Made by a program: the position numbers and the translations under genes | In this document: positions 12,244 to 23,300 of the stretch, one piece after another | How the letters are laid out: every line of letters starts with the position of its first letter | Numbering within the stretch: position 1 is the stretch's first letter | Assembly (NCBI GenBank): GCA_028826165.1 | Contig: JAPDFW010000136.1 | Location: forward strand, 628,501-692,500 | Direction: 5' to 3' | From: Anaeramoeba ignava | Lineage: Eukaryota > Metamonada > Anaeramoebidae | Length of the DNA: 64,000 bases | The notes under the pieces: model-generated | What the model was told of the DNA's origin: nothing | Database searches by the model: none | The model's input: only the letters and a program-made list of their open reading frames with translations

Positions 12244-15200
12244 ATGAAAACTCAAATTTTTATCCTTTTTATCACACTTTATACTTTTATTCCATTAGTC
12301 CAAAGTGCGTTATTAGGAATCGATTTGGGAACAGAATCAATTAAAGTTTCAATTGTTGATTATGGAAGACAAATTGATATTCTTTTGAACGAAAATGCAA
12401 AACGAAAAACATTCAACTCACTTTCCTTCCACAATGGAGAACGAATTATCGGAGATCAAGCACACAAACTAGAATCAAGATTTCCCAAAGAAACCATTCA
12501 CAACTATAAACAATTAATTGGAGTTGAATTTGACGAGAAAACAGCAAATCAAGACCAAAACATGTTCCAGAAAACTGTTGAAGATTTAAGACGCGGAACA
12601 GTTCTATTTGTCCTTTCAGAAACAGGATTTGGATCAGCAATTCACAACAGCACTTTCTATAAATACACAATTGACGAACTAGGATTTTCTTCTGATCACA
12701 TGATCTTTTCCGGCGAGGAAATTTTATCAATGATTTTGAAGCACATTAAAATAAAAGCAGAAGAAATTTATCATCAAAGATTCCGTGATTGTGTCATTTC
12801 AATACCAGCAAATTTTTCACCTTTTCAACGGAAAGCAATACTTGATTCAGCAGATATTGCCGGATTTTCCGTTATTGGATTAATTCCGGATCATCTTGCG
12901 ACATCATTCCATTATCTCTCTGATAAACTCACGCAAATCGACAAATACACAGATTACAACATCGTGTTTCTTGATATCGGCTCAGGCATTTTTTCCGCTT
13001 CAATTGCAACTGTCCGCGCAGAAAGTGTTCCTACTATGATCCAAAATCGCAACAGAACAGTCGGCAAAATCAGAACACGAGGATTTGTTTATTCAAACGA
13101 AGTTAACGGTCGTCTTTTTGACTCTGCAGTCGTTGATTTTCTTGCGACTGAGTTCGATTCACGCCACTTTCAAAAATTGCAAAAATCAATCCGTTCTTCT
13201 CCAAAAGCAATGGCAAAACTTATGGAGAAAGCAAATTACAACAAGCATATTCTTACTGTGAATAATGAAGTCCGTTTTTTCTTTGAAAATTTATTTGAAG
13301 GTCTTGATTTTTCAATCTCAATCACAAGAGAGCAATTTGAATCCATTTGCGCTCCTTTATTCGAGAAAATTTCACCAATTTTGGACCAACTTTTCACAAA
13401 CTCCAAAATGACTATTGAAGATGTTCATTCTATTGAACTTCTTGGCGGAAGTACTCGTTTATTGAAAATACAACAAATATTTGAGTCCTATTTCAAGAAA
13501 ACACCCAGTTTTACTATGAATTCTGATGAATCAATTGCTCTCGGTGCTGGTTTCTATGCCGCCTCAATGAGCTCTCAGTTTCTCACAAAAGAAATCAATG
13601 CTTCAGATCTTGTTCCTTATAATGTTTCCGTTACTTTGATTACCAAAGAGCAAATATATTCTGATTCCCCCCAAGATTACAAGGAAAAATCCCTCTATTC
13701 GACTGATCAATTCCTTTCTGTTCCTCGGAAAATCACTTTGTTGAGAGATGATGATTTTGATCTCGTTTTATCTTATTTTGATCAATCCAAAAATGAAGAT
13801 GTTAAGTATCAAAGAATTTCATTCAGGAATATTCCGGAATTACTTCGAAATGCAAGTTATGATCCCGAGAATACAAGTTCATCAATAATTTTGAATTTTC
13901 AATATAATAAGAATGGGATTGTTAATTTAGAAAATGCAGTTGTTACATTTCCATATATTTTAGAAGTAAAACAAGAAGAATCAAATGAATTAAAAGAAGA
14001 ATCAAATGAATCAAATGAATTAAATGAAGAATCAAAAGAAGAATTAAAAGAAGAATCAAATGAAGAATCAAATAATGAATCAAATGAAGAATTAAATGAA
14101 GAATTAAATGAAATCAATGAAAAAATTGAACAAGAAAAAAAAGAAAGAGAAAAATTCTTCGCAAAATTTAATATAATAGACTACAACGAAACTCGTATTG
14201 TATCTTTAATGCCAATTGCTTCTTTTGAAGAGCTCGGAATCCCAAAAGTTAATGAAAAAGAAAAAAAAGGAATGTTGAATAGAGTCAAGCTTTTTGAAAC
14301 AAGAGAAAAAGAAGAAAGAAAAAGAAACGAAGCAAAAAACAATCTTGAAACTGAAATTTATTCATTAAGAGAAAAAATCGAATATGATTTCAAAGAGGAA
14401 TTTGAGAAATTTTCAACACAAAAAGAAAGAAACAGTTTATCAAAAATAATGGAAGAAGTATCAAATTGGCTTGAAAATGAAGGAATGAATCCAGAAACAC
14501 AAACAAAAGAATACATTTCACATCTTGAAAAAATCCAAGAACCAAGTCGAGAAATATTTGACCGAATTGAAGAATATAAGAAAAGACCAGAAGCAATAGC
14601 TTTACTTAAAAACACAATTGAAAAAATAAGAACAGGAATTCAAAATATCGAAAAAGAAAAGGAATGGATCACAAAATCGGAACGAGATCAAGTTTTGGAG
14701 AAATCCAATAAAGTTGAAAAATGGCTTGAAAAAAATATCAAAAAGCAAAATTCTAAAAAATTATATGAAAATCCAGCAGTTTTAGTGAGTAAAATTGAGA
14801 GAAAAGAACGTGAAATTCTCTATTCTTTTGACTTTCTAATGAGAAAACCAAAACCAAGACCAACTCCAACAATGAAACCTTCACCAAAACCAGATTTGAA
14901 TAAATATTTGAATGATCTTATGGGAAATGATTCAAGAAATTTTACAGATGAAGAATTAAGGCAATTTTTCAAAGATTATTCCAAAAATGATTTACAAGAT
15001 ATTTTAAAAGAATATATAAAAGAACAAGAATTAAAGAATGAAACAAAAGATTCAAATTCTAATTCAAATTCAAATGATTCAAATTCAAATTCAAATTCAA
15101 ATTCAGATTCTAATGATAATTCAAATTCAAACGATAATTCTAATGATGATTTAGATTCTAATTCAGATTCAAATTCAAATTCAAATGATAATTCAAATTC

Positions 15201-15318
15201 AAATTCAAATGATAATTCAAATTCTAATGATAATTCTAATTCAAATGATAATTCAAATTCAAATGATAATTCAAATTCAAATTCAAATTCAAATTCTAAA
15301 ATGATCAAATTCAAATGA
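12244..15318 (+). CDS. Grp170/HYOU1/Lhs1-like ER Hsp70-superfamily chaperone
   Basis: A 1,024-residue single-exon protein. Residues 1-22 form a signal peptide (MKTQIFILFITLYTFIPLVQS, then A). The Hsp70 nucleotide-binding domain follows: phosphate 1 GIDLGTESIKVSIV, phosphate 2 DIGSGIFSASIATV, adenosine motif IELLGGSTRLLKI. The substrate-binding region is interrupted by a Glu/Ser/Asn-rich loop (about residues 577-630). An extended helical domain typical of Hsp110/Grp170 follows (ARNNLExxIYxLRxKI-like AKNNLETEIYSLREKI; EVSNWLENEG). The tail is Pro/Lys and then Ser/Asn/Asp-rich, coded by AATTCA repeats. The family acts as nucleotide-exchange factor and holdase in the ER lumen. The annotated frame ends SKMIKFK with no KDEL-like signal. 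A +1 shift at the terminal AAA-TGA would add DPKNQDIKEL and end at 15349. Confidence 0.9.
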   Translation: MKTQIFILFITLYTFIPLVQSALLGIDLGTESIKVSIVDYGRQIDILLNENAKRKTFNSLSFHNGERIIGDQAHKLESRFPKETIHNYKQLIGVEFDEKTANQDQNMFQKTVEDLRRGTVLFVLSETGFGSAIHNSTFYKYTIDELGFSSDHMIFSGEEILSMILKHIKIKAEEIYHQRFRDCVISIPANFSPFQRKAILDSADIAGFSVIGLIPDHLATSFHYLSDKLTQIDKYTDYNIVFLDIGSGIFSASIATVRAESVPTMIQNRNRTVGKIRTRGFVYSNEVNGRLFDSAVVDFLATEFDSRHFQKLQKSIRSSPKAMAKLMEKANYNKHILTVNNEVRFFFENLFEGLDFSISITREQFESICAPLFEKISPILDQLFTNSKMTIEDVHSIELLGGSTRLLKIQQIFESYFKKTPSFTMNSDESIALGAGFYAASMSSQFLTKEINASDLVPYNVSVTLITKEQIYSDSPQDYKEKSLYSTDQFLSVPRKITLLRDDDFDLVLSYFDQSKNEDVKYQRISFRNIPELLRNASYDPENTSSSIILNFQYNKNGIVNLENAVVTFPYILEVKQEESNELKEESNESNELNEESKEELKEESNEESNNESNEELNEELNEINEKIEQEKKEREKFFAKFNIIDYNETRIVSLMPIASFEELGIPKVNEKEKKGMLNRVKLFETREKEERKRNEAKNNLETEIYSLREKIEYDFKEEFEKFSTQKERNSLSKIMEEVSNWLENEGMNPETQTKEYISHLEKIQEPSREIFDRIEEYKKRPEAIALLKNTIEKIRTGIQNIEKEKEWITKSERDQVLEKSNKVEKWLEKNIKKQNSKKLYENPAVLVSKIERKEREILYSFDFLMRKPKPRPTPTMKPSPKPDLNKYLNDLMGNDSRNFTDEELRQFFKDYSKNDLQDILKEYIKEQELKNETKDSNSNSNSNDSNSNSNSNSDSNDNSNSNDNSNDDLDSNSDSNSNSNDNSNSNSNDNSNSNDNSNSNDNSNSNDNSNSNSNSNSKMIKFK

Positions 15319-15618
15319 TCCAAAAAATCAAGACATAAAAGAACTTTAAATTCCTTTTTCCTTCAATTTTTTTTTGAAAACAAAAACAAAAACAAGTAGA
15401 TTTTCTTTTTTGATTAAGTTTTCATTACTTCTTCTTTTTTTTTTTTTCTTTTTCAGAAAGAAAAACTAAAATCGGAAAAAATGAACTTCTTTTCAAAAAA
15501 AAACCAAAAAAATAATTTTTTTATTTCTTTAATTTTTAATTCTTTTTTTTTCTTTTAATAAAAAAAAAAGAAGATCAAAAAAGATCAAAAAAAAAGAAAA
15601 ATAACAAATCAAAAATGT
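15319..15618. other. Convergent intergenic spacer, nothing recognised
   Basis: This lies between the 3' ends of the Grp170 gene (plus) and the Ras gene (minus). It is homopolymer-rich A/T sequence. The first 31 bp are open in the +1 frame of the chaperone gene. No RNA gene or clear hairpin is seen. Confidence 0.6.
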
Positions 15619-16191
15619 TCACAAAATTAAACATCTTTTCTTCTTTTTTTTTTTAATATTTTTAGAATCACTAAATTCAGGAAATTTTTGATTTCGAATC
15701 ATTCTAGCGATAGAAAAAAAGATTTCATCAACATTATAACGAGTTTTAGCAGAAGTTTCAAAGAAAGGAGTTTGAAAACTTTTTGCCAAATCTTGAGCTT
15801 CTGAAAGATGAACTTTGCGTTGTTTTTCCAAATCGGATTTATTACCGACAATAACAATAGGAACATTAGAAGTTTCTTCTTTTATCATAAGAATTTTACT
15901 ACGAATTTTAGGAATTTCAGAGAAAGAAGCGAAATCAATAATAGAATAAATAAGTAAAAAGCCATCTCCTTTTCTTAAATGAGTATCGTTGACGATAGAA
16001 AACTCTTCCTGACCGGCTGTATCAAGAATGTGAAGCATCCACACTTTCTCATCAATTTTTACTTGTCTTCTAAATGAATCTTCTATTGTTGGTTCATAAT
16101 CAGCTAGAAATTTGGAATGCACAAATTGTACTGTTAATGCTGATTTTCCAACTCCTCCTCCTCCTACTACAGCTATTTTAAGATCGCTCAT
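15619..16191 (-). CDS. Ras-family small GTPase
   Basis: 190 residues starting MSDLKIAVVGGGGVGKSALT; an upstream in-frame TTG-initiated extension is ignored because the ATG at 16191 sits at the usual Ras distance from the P-loop. All G motifs are present: P-loop GGGGVGKS (Gly at the Ras 12 and 13 positions), effector loop YEPTIEDSF, DTAGQEE with the catalytic Gln, NKSD, and ETSAK. The C-terminus is a polylysine stretch followed by CLIL, a CaaX box whose final Leu favours geranylgeranylation. The protein is therefore expected to be a membrane-anchored signalling switch. It is a single exon with no frame problems. Within Ras/Rap/Ral the subclass is uncertain; the exact YEPTIEDSF effector leans toward Rap/Ras. 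Confidence 0.93.
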   Translation of the reverse strand: MSDLKIAVVGGGGVGKSALTVQFVHSKFLADYEPTIEDSFRRQVKIDEKVWMLHILDTAGQEEFSIVNDTHLRKGDGFLLIYSIIDFASFSEIPKIRSKILMIKEETSNVPIVIVGNKSDLEKQRKVHLSEAQDLAKSFQTPFFETSAKTRYNVDEIFFSIARMIRNQKFPEFSDSKNIKKKKKKRCLIL

Positions 16192-17584
16192 TTTTTTTTT
16201 TATTCTTCTTATTTGCAAAAATGATAAAAAAAATGAAATTTTTTAAATTGAAAAAAAAATAATTTTGTTTATTTTTTTTTGTGTTCTCAATTTTTTAAAA
16301 ATTAATCTAAATAAACTAATAAACAAATAAATCAACAAATATTAATTAATCTAAATAAAATAAATCAAATAAAAAATGGAATAAATATTAATTAATCTAA
16401 ATAAAAAAATGGAATAAATATTAATTAATTAAATTAAAAATGGAATAAATATTAATTAAATAAAAAATGGAATAAATATTAATTAAATAAAATAAAAAAA
16501 TGGAATAAATATTAATTAAATAAATAAAAATGGAATAAATATTAATCAAATAAATAAAATAAATAAAAATGGAATAAATATTAATCAAATAAATAAAATA
16601 AATAAAAATGGAATAAATATTAATCAATCTAAATAAAAATGGAATAAATATTAATCCAAATAAAAATGGAATAAATATTAATTAAATAAAAATGGAATAA
16701 ATATTAATTAAATAAAAAATGGAATAAATATTAATTAAATAAAAAAATGGAATAAATATTAATCAAATAAAAAAATGGAATAAATATTAATTAAATAAAA
16801 AAATGGAATAAATATTAATCAAATAAAAATGGAATAAATATTAATCCAAATAAAAATGGAATAAATATTAATTAATTAAATAAAAATGGAATAAATATTA
16901 ATTAAATAAAAATGGAATAAATATTAATAAAAATAAAAATAGAATAAATATTAATTAAATAAAAATGGAATAAATATTAATTAATTGAATAAAAATGGAA
17001 TAAATATTAATTAAATAAAAAATGGAATAAATATTAATCTAAATAAAAAAATGGAATAAATATTAATGTTTTTAAAAATGGAATAAATATTAATCAAATT
17101 AAATAAAAATGGAATAAATATCAAATAAAAATGGAATAAATATTAATTAATTAAATAAAAAATGGAATAAATATTAATCCAAATAAAAAATGGAATAAAT
17201 ATTAATTAAATAAAAAATGGAATAAATATTAATCAAATAAAAAAATGGAATAAATATTAATCAAATAAAAAAATGGAATAAATATTAATTAATTAAATAA
17301 AAAATGGAATAAATATTAATCAAATAAAAAAATGGAATAAATATTAATTAAATAAAAAAATGGAATAAATATTAATTAAATAAATAAAAAATGGAATAAA
17401 TATTAATTAGATAAAGATTAATTTAATAAAATCAAGAAAAGAAAAAATGATCAAAATTGTTTTTTTTTGTGAATTTTTTTTTCATTTTTTTTTTTTCATT
17501 TTTTTTTTCACATTCTTTTATTCAAATTTCTAAATTCTTTACTTAAATAATTTAACTTAAAAATTTGATTTTGTTTTTTAATAA
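16192..17584. repeat. Divergent intergenic spacer with a 25-30 bp ATGGAATAAATATTAAT minisatellite
   Basis: The spacer lies between the 5' ends of the Ras gene (minus) and the PAS gene (plus). From about 16370 to 17405 about 40 copies of ATGGAATAAATATTAAT alternate with a short variable linker (TAAATAAAAA, CAAATAAAAA, CTAAATAAA and similar). The core is highly conserved while the linker length varies. The final 180 bp before ATG 17585 is T-rich with no repeat. Confidence 0.9.
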
Positions 17585-20180
17585 ATGGGAAATCTTGAAA
17601 CAATTCAAACAGTTATACCAAAAAAAAAGAAAAAACAATTTTTAAAAATTCTTTCACATTTTCAAGATCCAGCAATATTATTTAACGAAAAAGAAAACTT
17701 TTTACAAATTAATCAACTTGCGGTTGAATTTTTTGGTGCAAAGAAAATGTCAGAAATTAAGAAAATTGGACTTGCAGGTTTGTTTCCTCTTGTTCAACCT
17801 CATTTAAAAGTTACTACAAGAGATGCTATTACAGCTTCAATCAAAAAAACAATAAAGTAAAAATTTTCTTATTGAGAAAAGAATTTTTAAATTTATTTTC
17901 TATTAAATTAGGGGGTTAAAAAAAATTTTAATAAACAAAAAAAAAACAACAAATTAAAATCAAATAAAAATTAAAATCAATTTAATATTCAATATCCAAT
18001 TCAATTTAATATTCAATTTAATATTCAATTTAATATTCAATATTCAATTCAATTCAATATTAAATTCAATTCAATATTCAATTCAATATTGAATTCAATT
18101 CAATATTCAATTCAATATTCAATTAAATATTCAATTCAATTCAATATTCAATTCAATATTCAATTCAATATTTAATTCAATTCAATTCAATTAAAATTTA
18201 ATTCAATTCAATTTAATTTAATTCAATTCAATTCAATTTAATATTCAATTTAATTCAATTCAATATTCAATTCAATATTCAATATTCAATTCAATTCAAA
18301 ATTTAATATTCAATATTCAATTCAATATTCAATTCAATATTCAATATTCAATTCAATATTCAATTCAATATTCAATTCAATATTCAATTTAATATTCAAT
18401 TCAATTCAATATTCAAAATTCAATTCAATATTCAAAATTCAATTTAATATTCAATTTAATATTCAATTCAATTCAATTCAATATTCAATTCAATATTCAA
18501 TTCAATTCAATATTCAATTCAATATTATTCAATCCATTATTCAATATTCCAATATTCAATATTCAATTCAATATTCAATTTAATATTCAATATTCAATTC
18601 AATATTCAATTCAATATTCAATTCAATTCAATTCAATTCAATATTCAATTCAATATTCAATTCAATATTCAATTCAATATTCAATTCAATATTCAATTCA
18701 ATATTCAATTCAATATTCAATTCAATATTCAATTCAATATTCAATATTTAATTCAATTCAAAATCAAAAATAAAATTCAATATTCAATTCAATATTCAAT
18801 TCAATTCAATATTTAATTCAATATTCAATATTCAATTCAATATTCAATTCAATTCAATTCAATATTCAATATTCAATTCAATTCAATTCAATATTCAATT
18901 CAATATTCAATATTCAATTTAATTCAATATTCAATTCAATATTCAATTCAATATTCAATTCAATTCAATTCAATTCAATATTCAATATTCAATTCAATTC
19001 AATATTCAATTCAATTCAATATTTAATTCAATTCAATATTTAATATTTAATATTCAATTCAATTTAATATTCAATATTCAATTCAATTTAATATTCAATA
19101 TTCAATTCAAATCAATTTAAAATTAAAATCAATTCAATATTCAATTCAATATTCAATTTAATATTCAATATTCAATATTCAATATTCAATTCAATTCAAT
19201 ATTCAATTCAATTCAATATTCAATTTAATTCAATATTCAATTCAATATTCAATTCAATTCAATTCAATTCAATTCAATTCAATTCAATTCAATATTTAAT
19301 TCAATTCAAAATCAAAAATAAAATTCAAAATCAAAAATAAAATTCAAAATCAAAAATAATATTCATTTTAAAATATTGAAAATCTTTTAAAAATTATAGT
19401 AAACAAGAAAAAGAAATCAATTTCGAATGTGAATGCCAAAAAACAAACGGAGACCTATTTTGGGGATACATTTGGATCACACCAATCAATTTAGCAGATA
19501 CATTTGCAATTCAAATGATATTCAAATTGAAAACAGAAACAACAGAAATTAAAGAAGCACCCAGAATAGTTGTATCAGATATAGAATCAGAAAAAGGAGA
19601 TGAGAAGTCAAAAACACAAACAGACACAGAAGACCAAAAAAACCCACTTGAAGAACTTTCATCGCAAGAATCAGATTTATCGGATTTTTATGATAAATAC
19701 GAAAACACAAATGTCAACAGAAAAAATACAGTTATTCCAATAACAAATTTTGACTTGGAAACTGATTCTCAAGACAAATTGAAGAAATTGGTTGAAACAG
19801 TTAAGTTTCAAGTTCGTGAAGCTGAAAATCCAACAGTTGAATTGGATGTGATCCAAAATCTAAATCGTATTTATCAACTATTTTTGAGTGCAATCAATGA
19901 AAGAGATCAAAATATCCAAAAAATTATGGAAAAATTAAAAAGTGAAAGAAAAAATTTCGAGAAAAAATATGATGAACTTGAAGAACATTTGCAAAGAAGA
20001 TTGGCAGGAATTCAAACAGAAAAACAAGTTAAAATGTCAGTTTCTGATACAAATCTGAAAATGAAAAAGGGTTTGGAATTAATTGCTCAGAATATCATTT
20101 CTCAAAAACAAAACCAAAAAAAACTACTTGAACAAATTCAATCTTTGGAAGGAGAACTTACTACTTTATCTGATAAATGA
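17585..20180 (+). CDS. PAS-like domain and coiled-coil protein, two exons
   Basis: Exon 1 (17585-17856) and exon 2 (19400-20180) join in phase 2 to give 350 residues, exactly in frame. Residues 23-110 look like a PAS fold split by the intron: FQDPAILFNEKENFLQINQL, AVEFFGAKKMSEIKKI, then after the splice INFECECQKTNGDLFWGYIW and ITPINLADTFAIQMIFKLK. PAS domains sense small ligands or mediate dimerisation. A disordered acidic middle (SEKGDEKSKTQTDTEDQ) leads to a C-terminal coiled coil, about residues 210-350 (IMEKLKSERKNFEKKYDELE). There is no kinase, cyclase or DNA-binding domain, so it is probably a scaffold or regulator. The gene is divergent from Ras and convergent with BEACH (140-bp spacer). 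Confidence 0.72.
17857..19399. repeat. AATTC/AATATTC satellite filling the 1.5-kb PAS-gene intron
   Basis: A 1,543-nt intron (GTAAAAATTT ... AATTATAG) composed almost wholly of CAATT and CAATATT units, often in the 12-bp phrase AATATTCAATTC. The sense-strand motif is the same as in Furry intron 3. Confidence 0.9.
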
Positions 20181-20320
20181 AAATGAAGAAAAAAGACACT
20201 TTTTTTTTCCCATATTTTTTAATTAAAAAAATTTTCATTTCAAATCAATTCAAATCAATTCAAATCAATTTAATAAAAAAAATTTTTCAATTTCAATTTC
20301 AATTCCAATTTCAATTCTTT

Positions 20321-23300
20321 TTACTTCTTTTCTTCTTTATCACAAGATAATAAAAGATGAAGATGAAGAATAGCAAGATTTCCATTTTCAAGTCCAACAA
20401 AAATCAATCTTTCGAATTCCAAAAAATATAAAGAAGTGATAGGACTATGAAGTTCAATATATTTTACTGTTGAAAAGTTATAAGTGCGGATCATTCTTAT
20501 AAAACCTTTTTGGGTTCCAACAATAAGAAAGTTTCCATCTTGCGAACAAGACAAACAGTTGATATTATCCGATAATTTTTTAGAATTCAACATTTTCGCA
20601 TTAATAGTAAAAAGTGACAATTTTTTGGATTGTTCAGAATATATCACAATATGACTATTTGGTAAAATCTTGAGTAATTTAACTGGGGAAGAATTGGGCT
20701 CAATTATTGAACGAATATATTTTGCTTTTTGCAATGTGTGAATAATACATGTTCCGTCTTTTGAACCTGAAACAATAATATCCAAATCAATTCTCATGTC
20801 AATACAAGTCACTTCATCGTCATGTCCATACAAAACATTTCGGGGTATTTTGCTTACTTTGTATGTTGTTTTATCGAAATCCCATATCATAATTGTTGTA
20901 TCTTTTGATCCTGTCAGTAAAATTCCTGAAGAATATTTAACACATGTTACAGTGTCATTGTGATGAATTATACTTTGTATTAGTCGATAATTTGAGATGT
21001 CAATGATTTTGAAACTATCATCCCAATATCCACATGTGAATAAAACTTGTAAATTTTCTGAAAGGGTAAAACAATTTGAGAGTGTTGTAATGTCTGGTAC
21101 AAAAGAATATCCAATTTGTTTTTGTGGATTTGTTTCAGATTTAACAAAAGTAAAGGGCAGATTAACTTGTATTTGTTTGTGCTTTTCATTTTTATTTTTT
21201 TCATTTTCATTTTTTTCATTTTGATTTTCATTTTCATTTTGATTTTCATTTTTATTTTCATTTTGATTTTCATTTTCATTTTTTTCATTTTCATTTTGAT
21301 TTTGATTTTCATTTTCATTATCATTTTGATTTTGATTTTGATTTTGATTTTGATTTTGATTTTCATTTTGATTTTGATTTTGATTTTCGTTTTGATTTTC
21401 ATTTTCATTTTCGTTTTGATTTTGATTTTCATTTTCATTTTGATTTTCATTTTGATTTTCATTTTCATTTTGATTTTTTTCATTTTCATTTTCATTTTCA
21501 TTTTGATTTTGATTTTGATTTTGATTTTCATTTTGATTTTGATTTTCATTTTCATTTTCATTTTGATTTTGATTTTGATTTTGATTTTGATTTTGATTTT
21601 GATTTTGATTTTGATTTTGATTTTGATTTTCGTTTTCATTATCATTTTGATTTTCGTTTTCATTTTCGTTTTCATTTTCATTTTGATTTTCATTTTGATT
21701 TTCATTTTCATTATCATTTTGATTTTCGTTTTCATTTTCGTTTTCATTTAGATTTTCATTTTCATCTTCATTTTCATTTAGATTTTGTAAAAATTCAATC
21801 CCATCAAGAGAAATTTTTGTATTAAAGAAAAAAGAATGACAATTCAAAATTCGATCACGATCTAAAGTAATAACTTGGTCATAAACTCCCATAAAGGAAA
21901 ACAAATAATTAGTTTTTAAAAAATTAATATAAATGATTGGAGATTCACCCAAATTAACTGTATAAGCTTGAATTGCTTGAATATCATTCATTCTCCAATA
22001 TAAGGATTTTTCACTTTCCAAATAAATAGCCTCATTACAAGAAAGTCTTTTAGGATGAGGAGATATTAATAATTGAGAAGGAGTTTGTCCAAAATATTCA
22101 ATTTGAGTTTCAAAAGATTGTTTTTGACCTGAAATTGCGAGTTTTTCAAAATCAATACGGTTTTCATAAGTCAAATAATAAAAAACATTAAAAGAATCAA
22201 TTGCTGCTTGTCCACTTTGTTTGTATCCAAATATCAAATCAATCCATTGATGTAAATGTTGAGAAACATATTCACTTTCCAAAGCTTCTCTATTAATTCG
22301 GACAAAATCTTCTGGATTTTTTGCCCAAGGTGGCATTTTGCAATCCTCAATTCTCTCCATTGATTGTTTTTTACCCAAATCAAATTTATTTGAATTATAG
22401 AAAAACTCTGGGAGATAAAAAAATTCTGGTATTAATTCCTTGACATCAGAAGTTGAATGCAACGAATTTCTCCAACTTTCGGCAACTGAATTGAATCCAC
22501 GATCAGCTTGGTCGAACTTGCCTCCTTGGAGTTGAATAGACATTGTTGTAAATGGTTCAAGACGAACTAAATAATAGAGTACGGTTCCTGGTGTGGAATA
22601 ATGTGATCCATAGTGAAAAGGTGGTATTCCGTCGGGTAAATTCAAGAAGTCTTTGTATCTTTTTTCAAAAATCTTTAGTCTTTTACTGTTTAATGCTCCG
22701 ATTGGTTTTGATAAATCTCGATAATTCTTCAGATCGGAAAGATCCAGTGTTTCGCTTTCGTAGTTTGAGATAATCCATGGGAAAACAGGATATTGCGAAA
22801 TATCATTGTATGAACGACCCGATATTGAATTTAATTGCATTAAATATTCAAAATTGCTGATTTGTCTTTTTTGCCATTTTACTGTTTGATTTGATTGTTT
22901 GAGCCACTTTATTGGATTATCGGTGTCGTTTTCAATAAGCAAATTGATTGGTTTCAAATCAATAATCTTGTCATAAACAGTGTTTCTTGTTTCTTGATTT
23001 TCGAAACTGAGGAAAAAGTTTTTTCTGTTAACCAAAAAGAATTCAAGCGCAATTTTCTGGAGTAAATGTCTGCGCTTATAGATTGAGATAAATTGACTCA
23101 TCGGCCAAACTTTGTTCTTGCCTTTTCTGTTCTTAATTTCGCTCATTTCATCCTCGCTTACCATCTCAGCATCGGTCACACTTTCTGAACTTATTCCCTT
23201 CTTACTATTTTCGTCATATAAAAAAAACTGAAGCGAATTTTGCTTTATTATTAGTTTCCCCGGTATTTTCGTCAATGAATGAATCATGTTGCATTTTGTT

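Noticed and set aside
16421-16627. Minus-strand INIYSIFIYFIYL repeat frame
   Set aside because: Translation of the minisatellite, with no coding features.
16370-17405. CRISPR-like array (conserved 17-bp core with short variable linkers)
   Set aside because: The spacers are short A/T linkers drawn from the same few words, there are no cas genes, and the host is clearly eukaryotic.
20980-21751. KMKIKMK and FILIFIL frames opposite or out of phase with the BEACH Gln/Asn tract
   Set aside because: Shadows of the CAAAAT hexamer; the BEACH frame is continuous through the tract into WD40 repeats.
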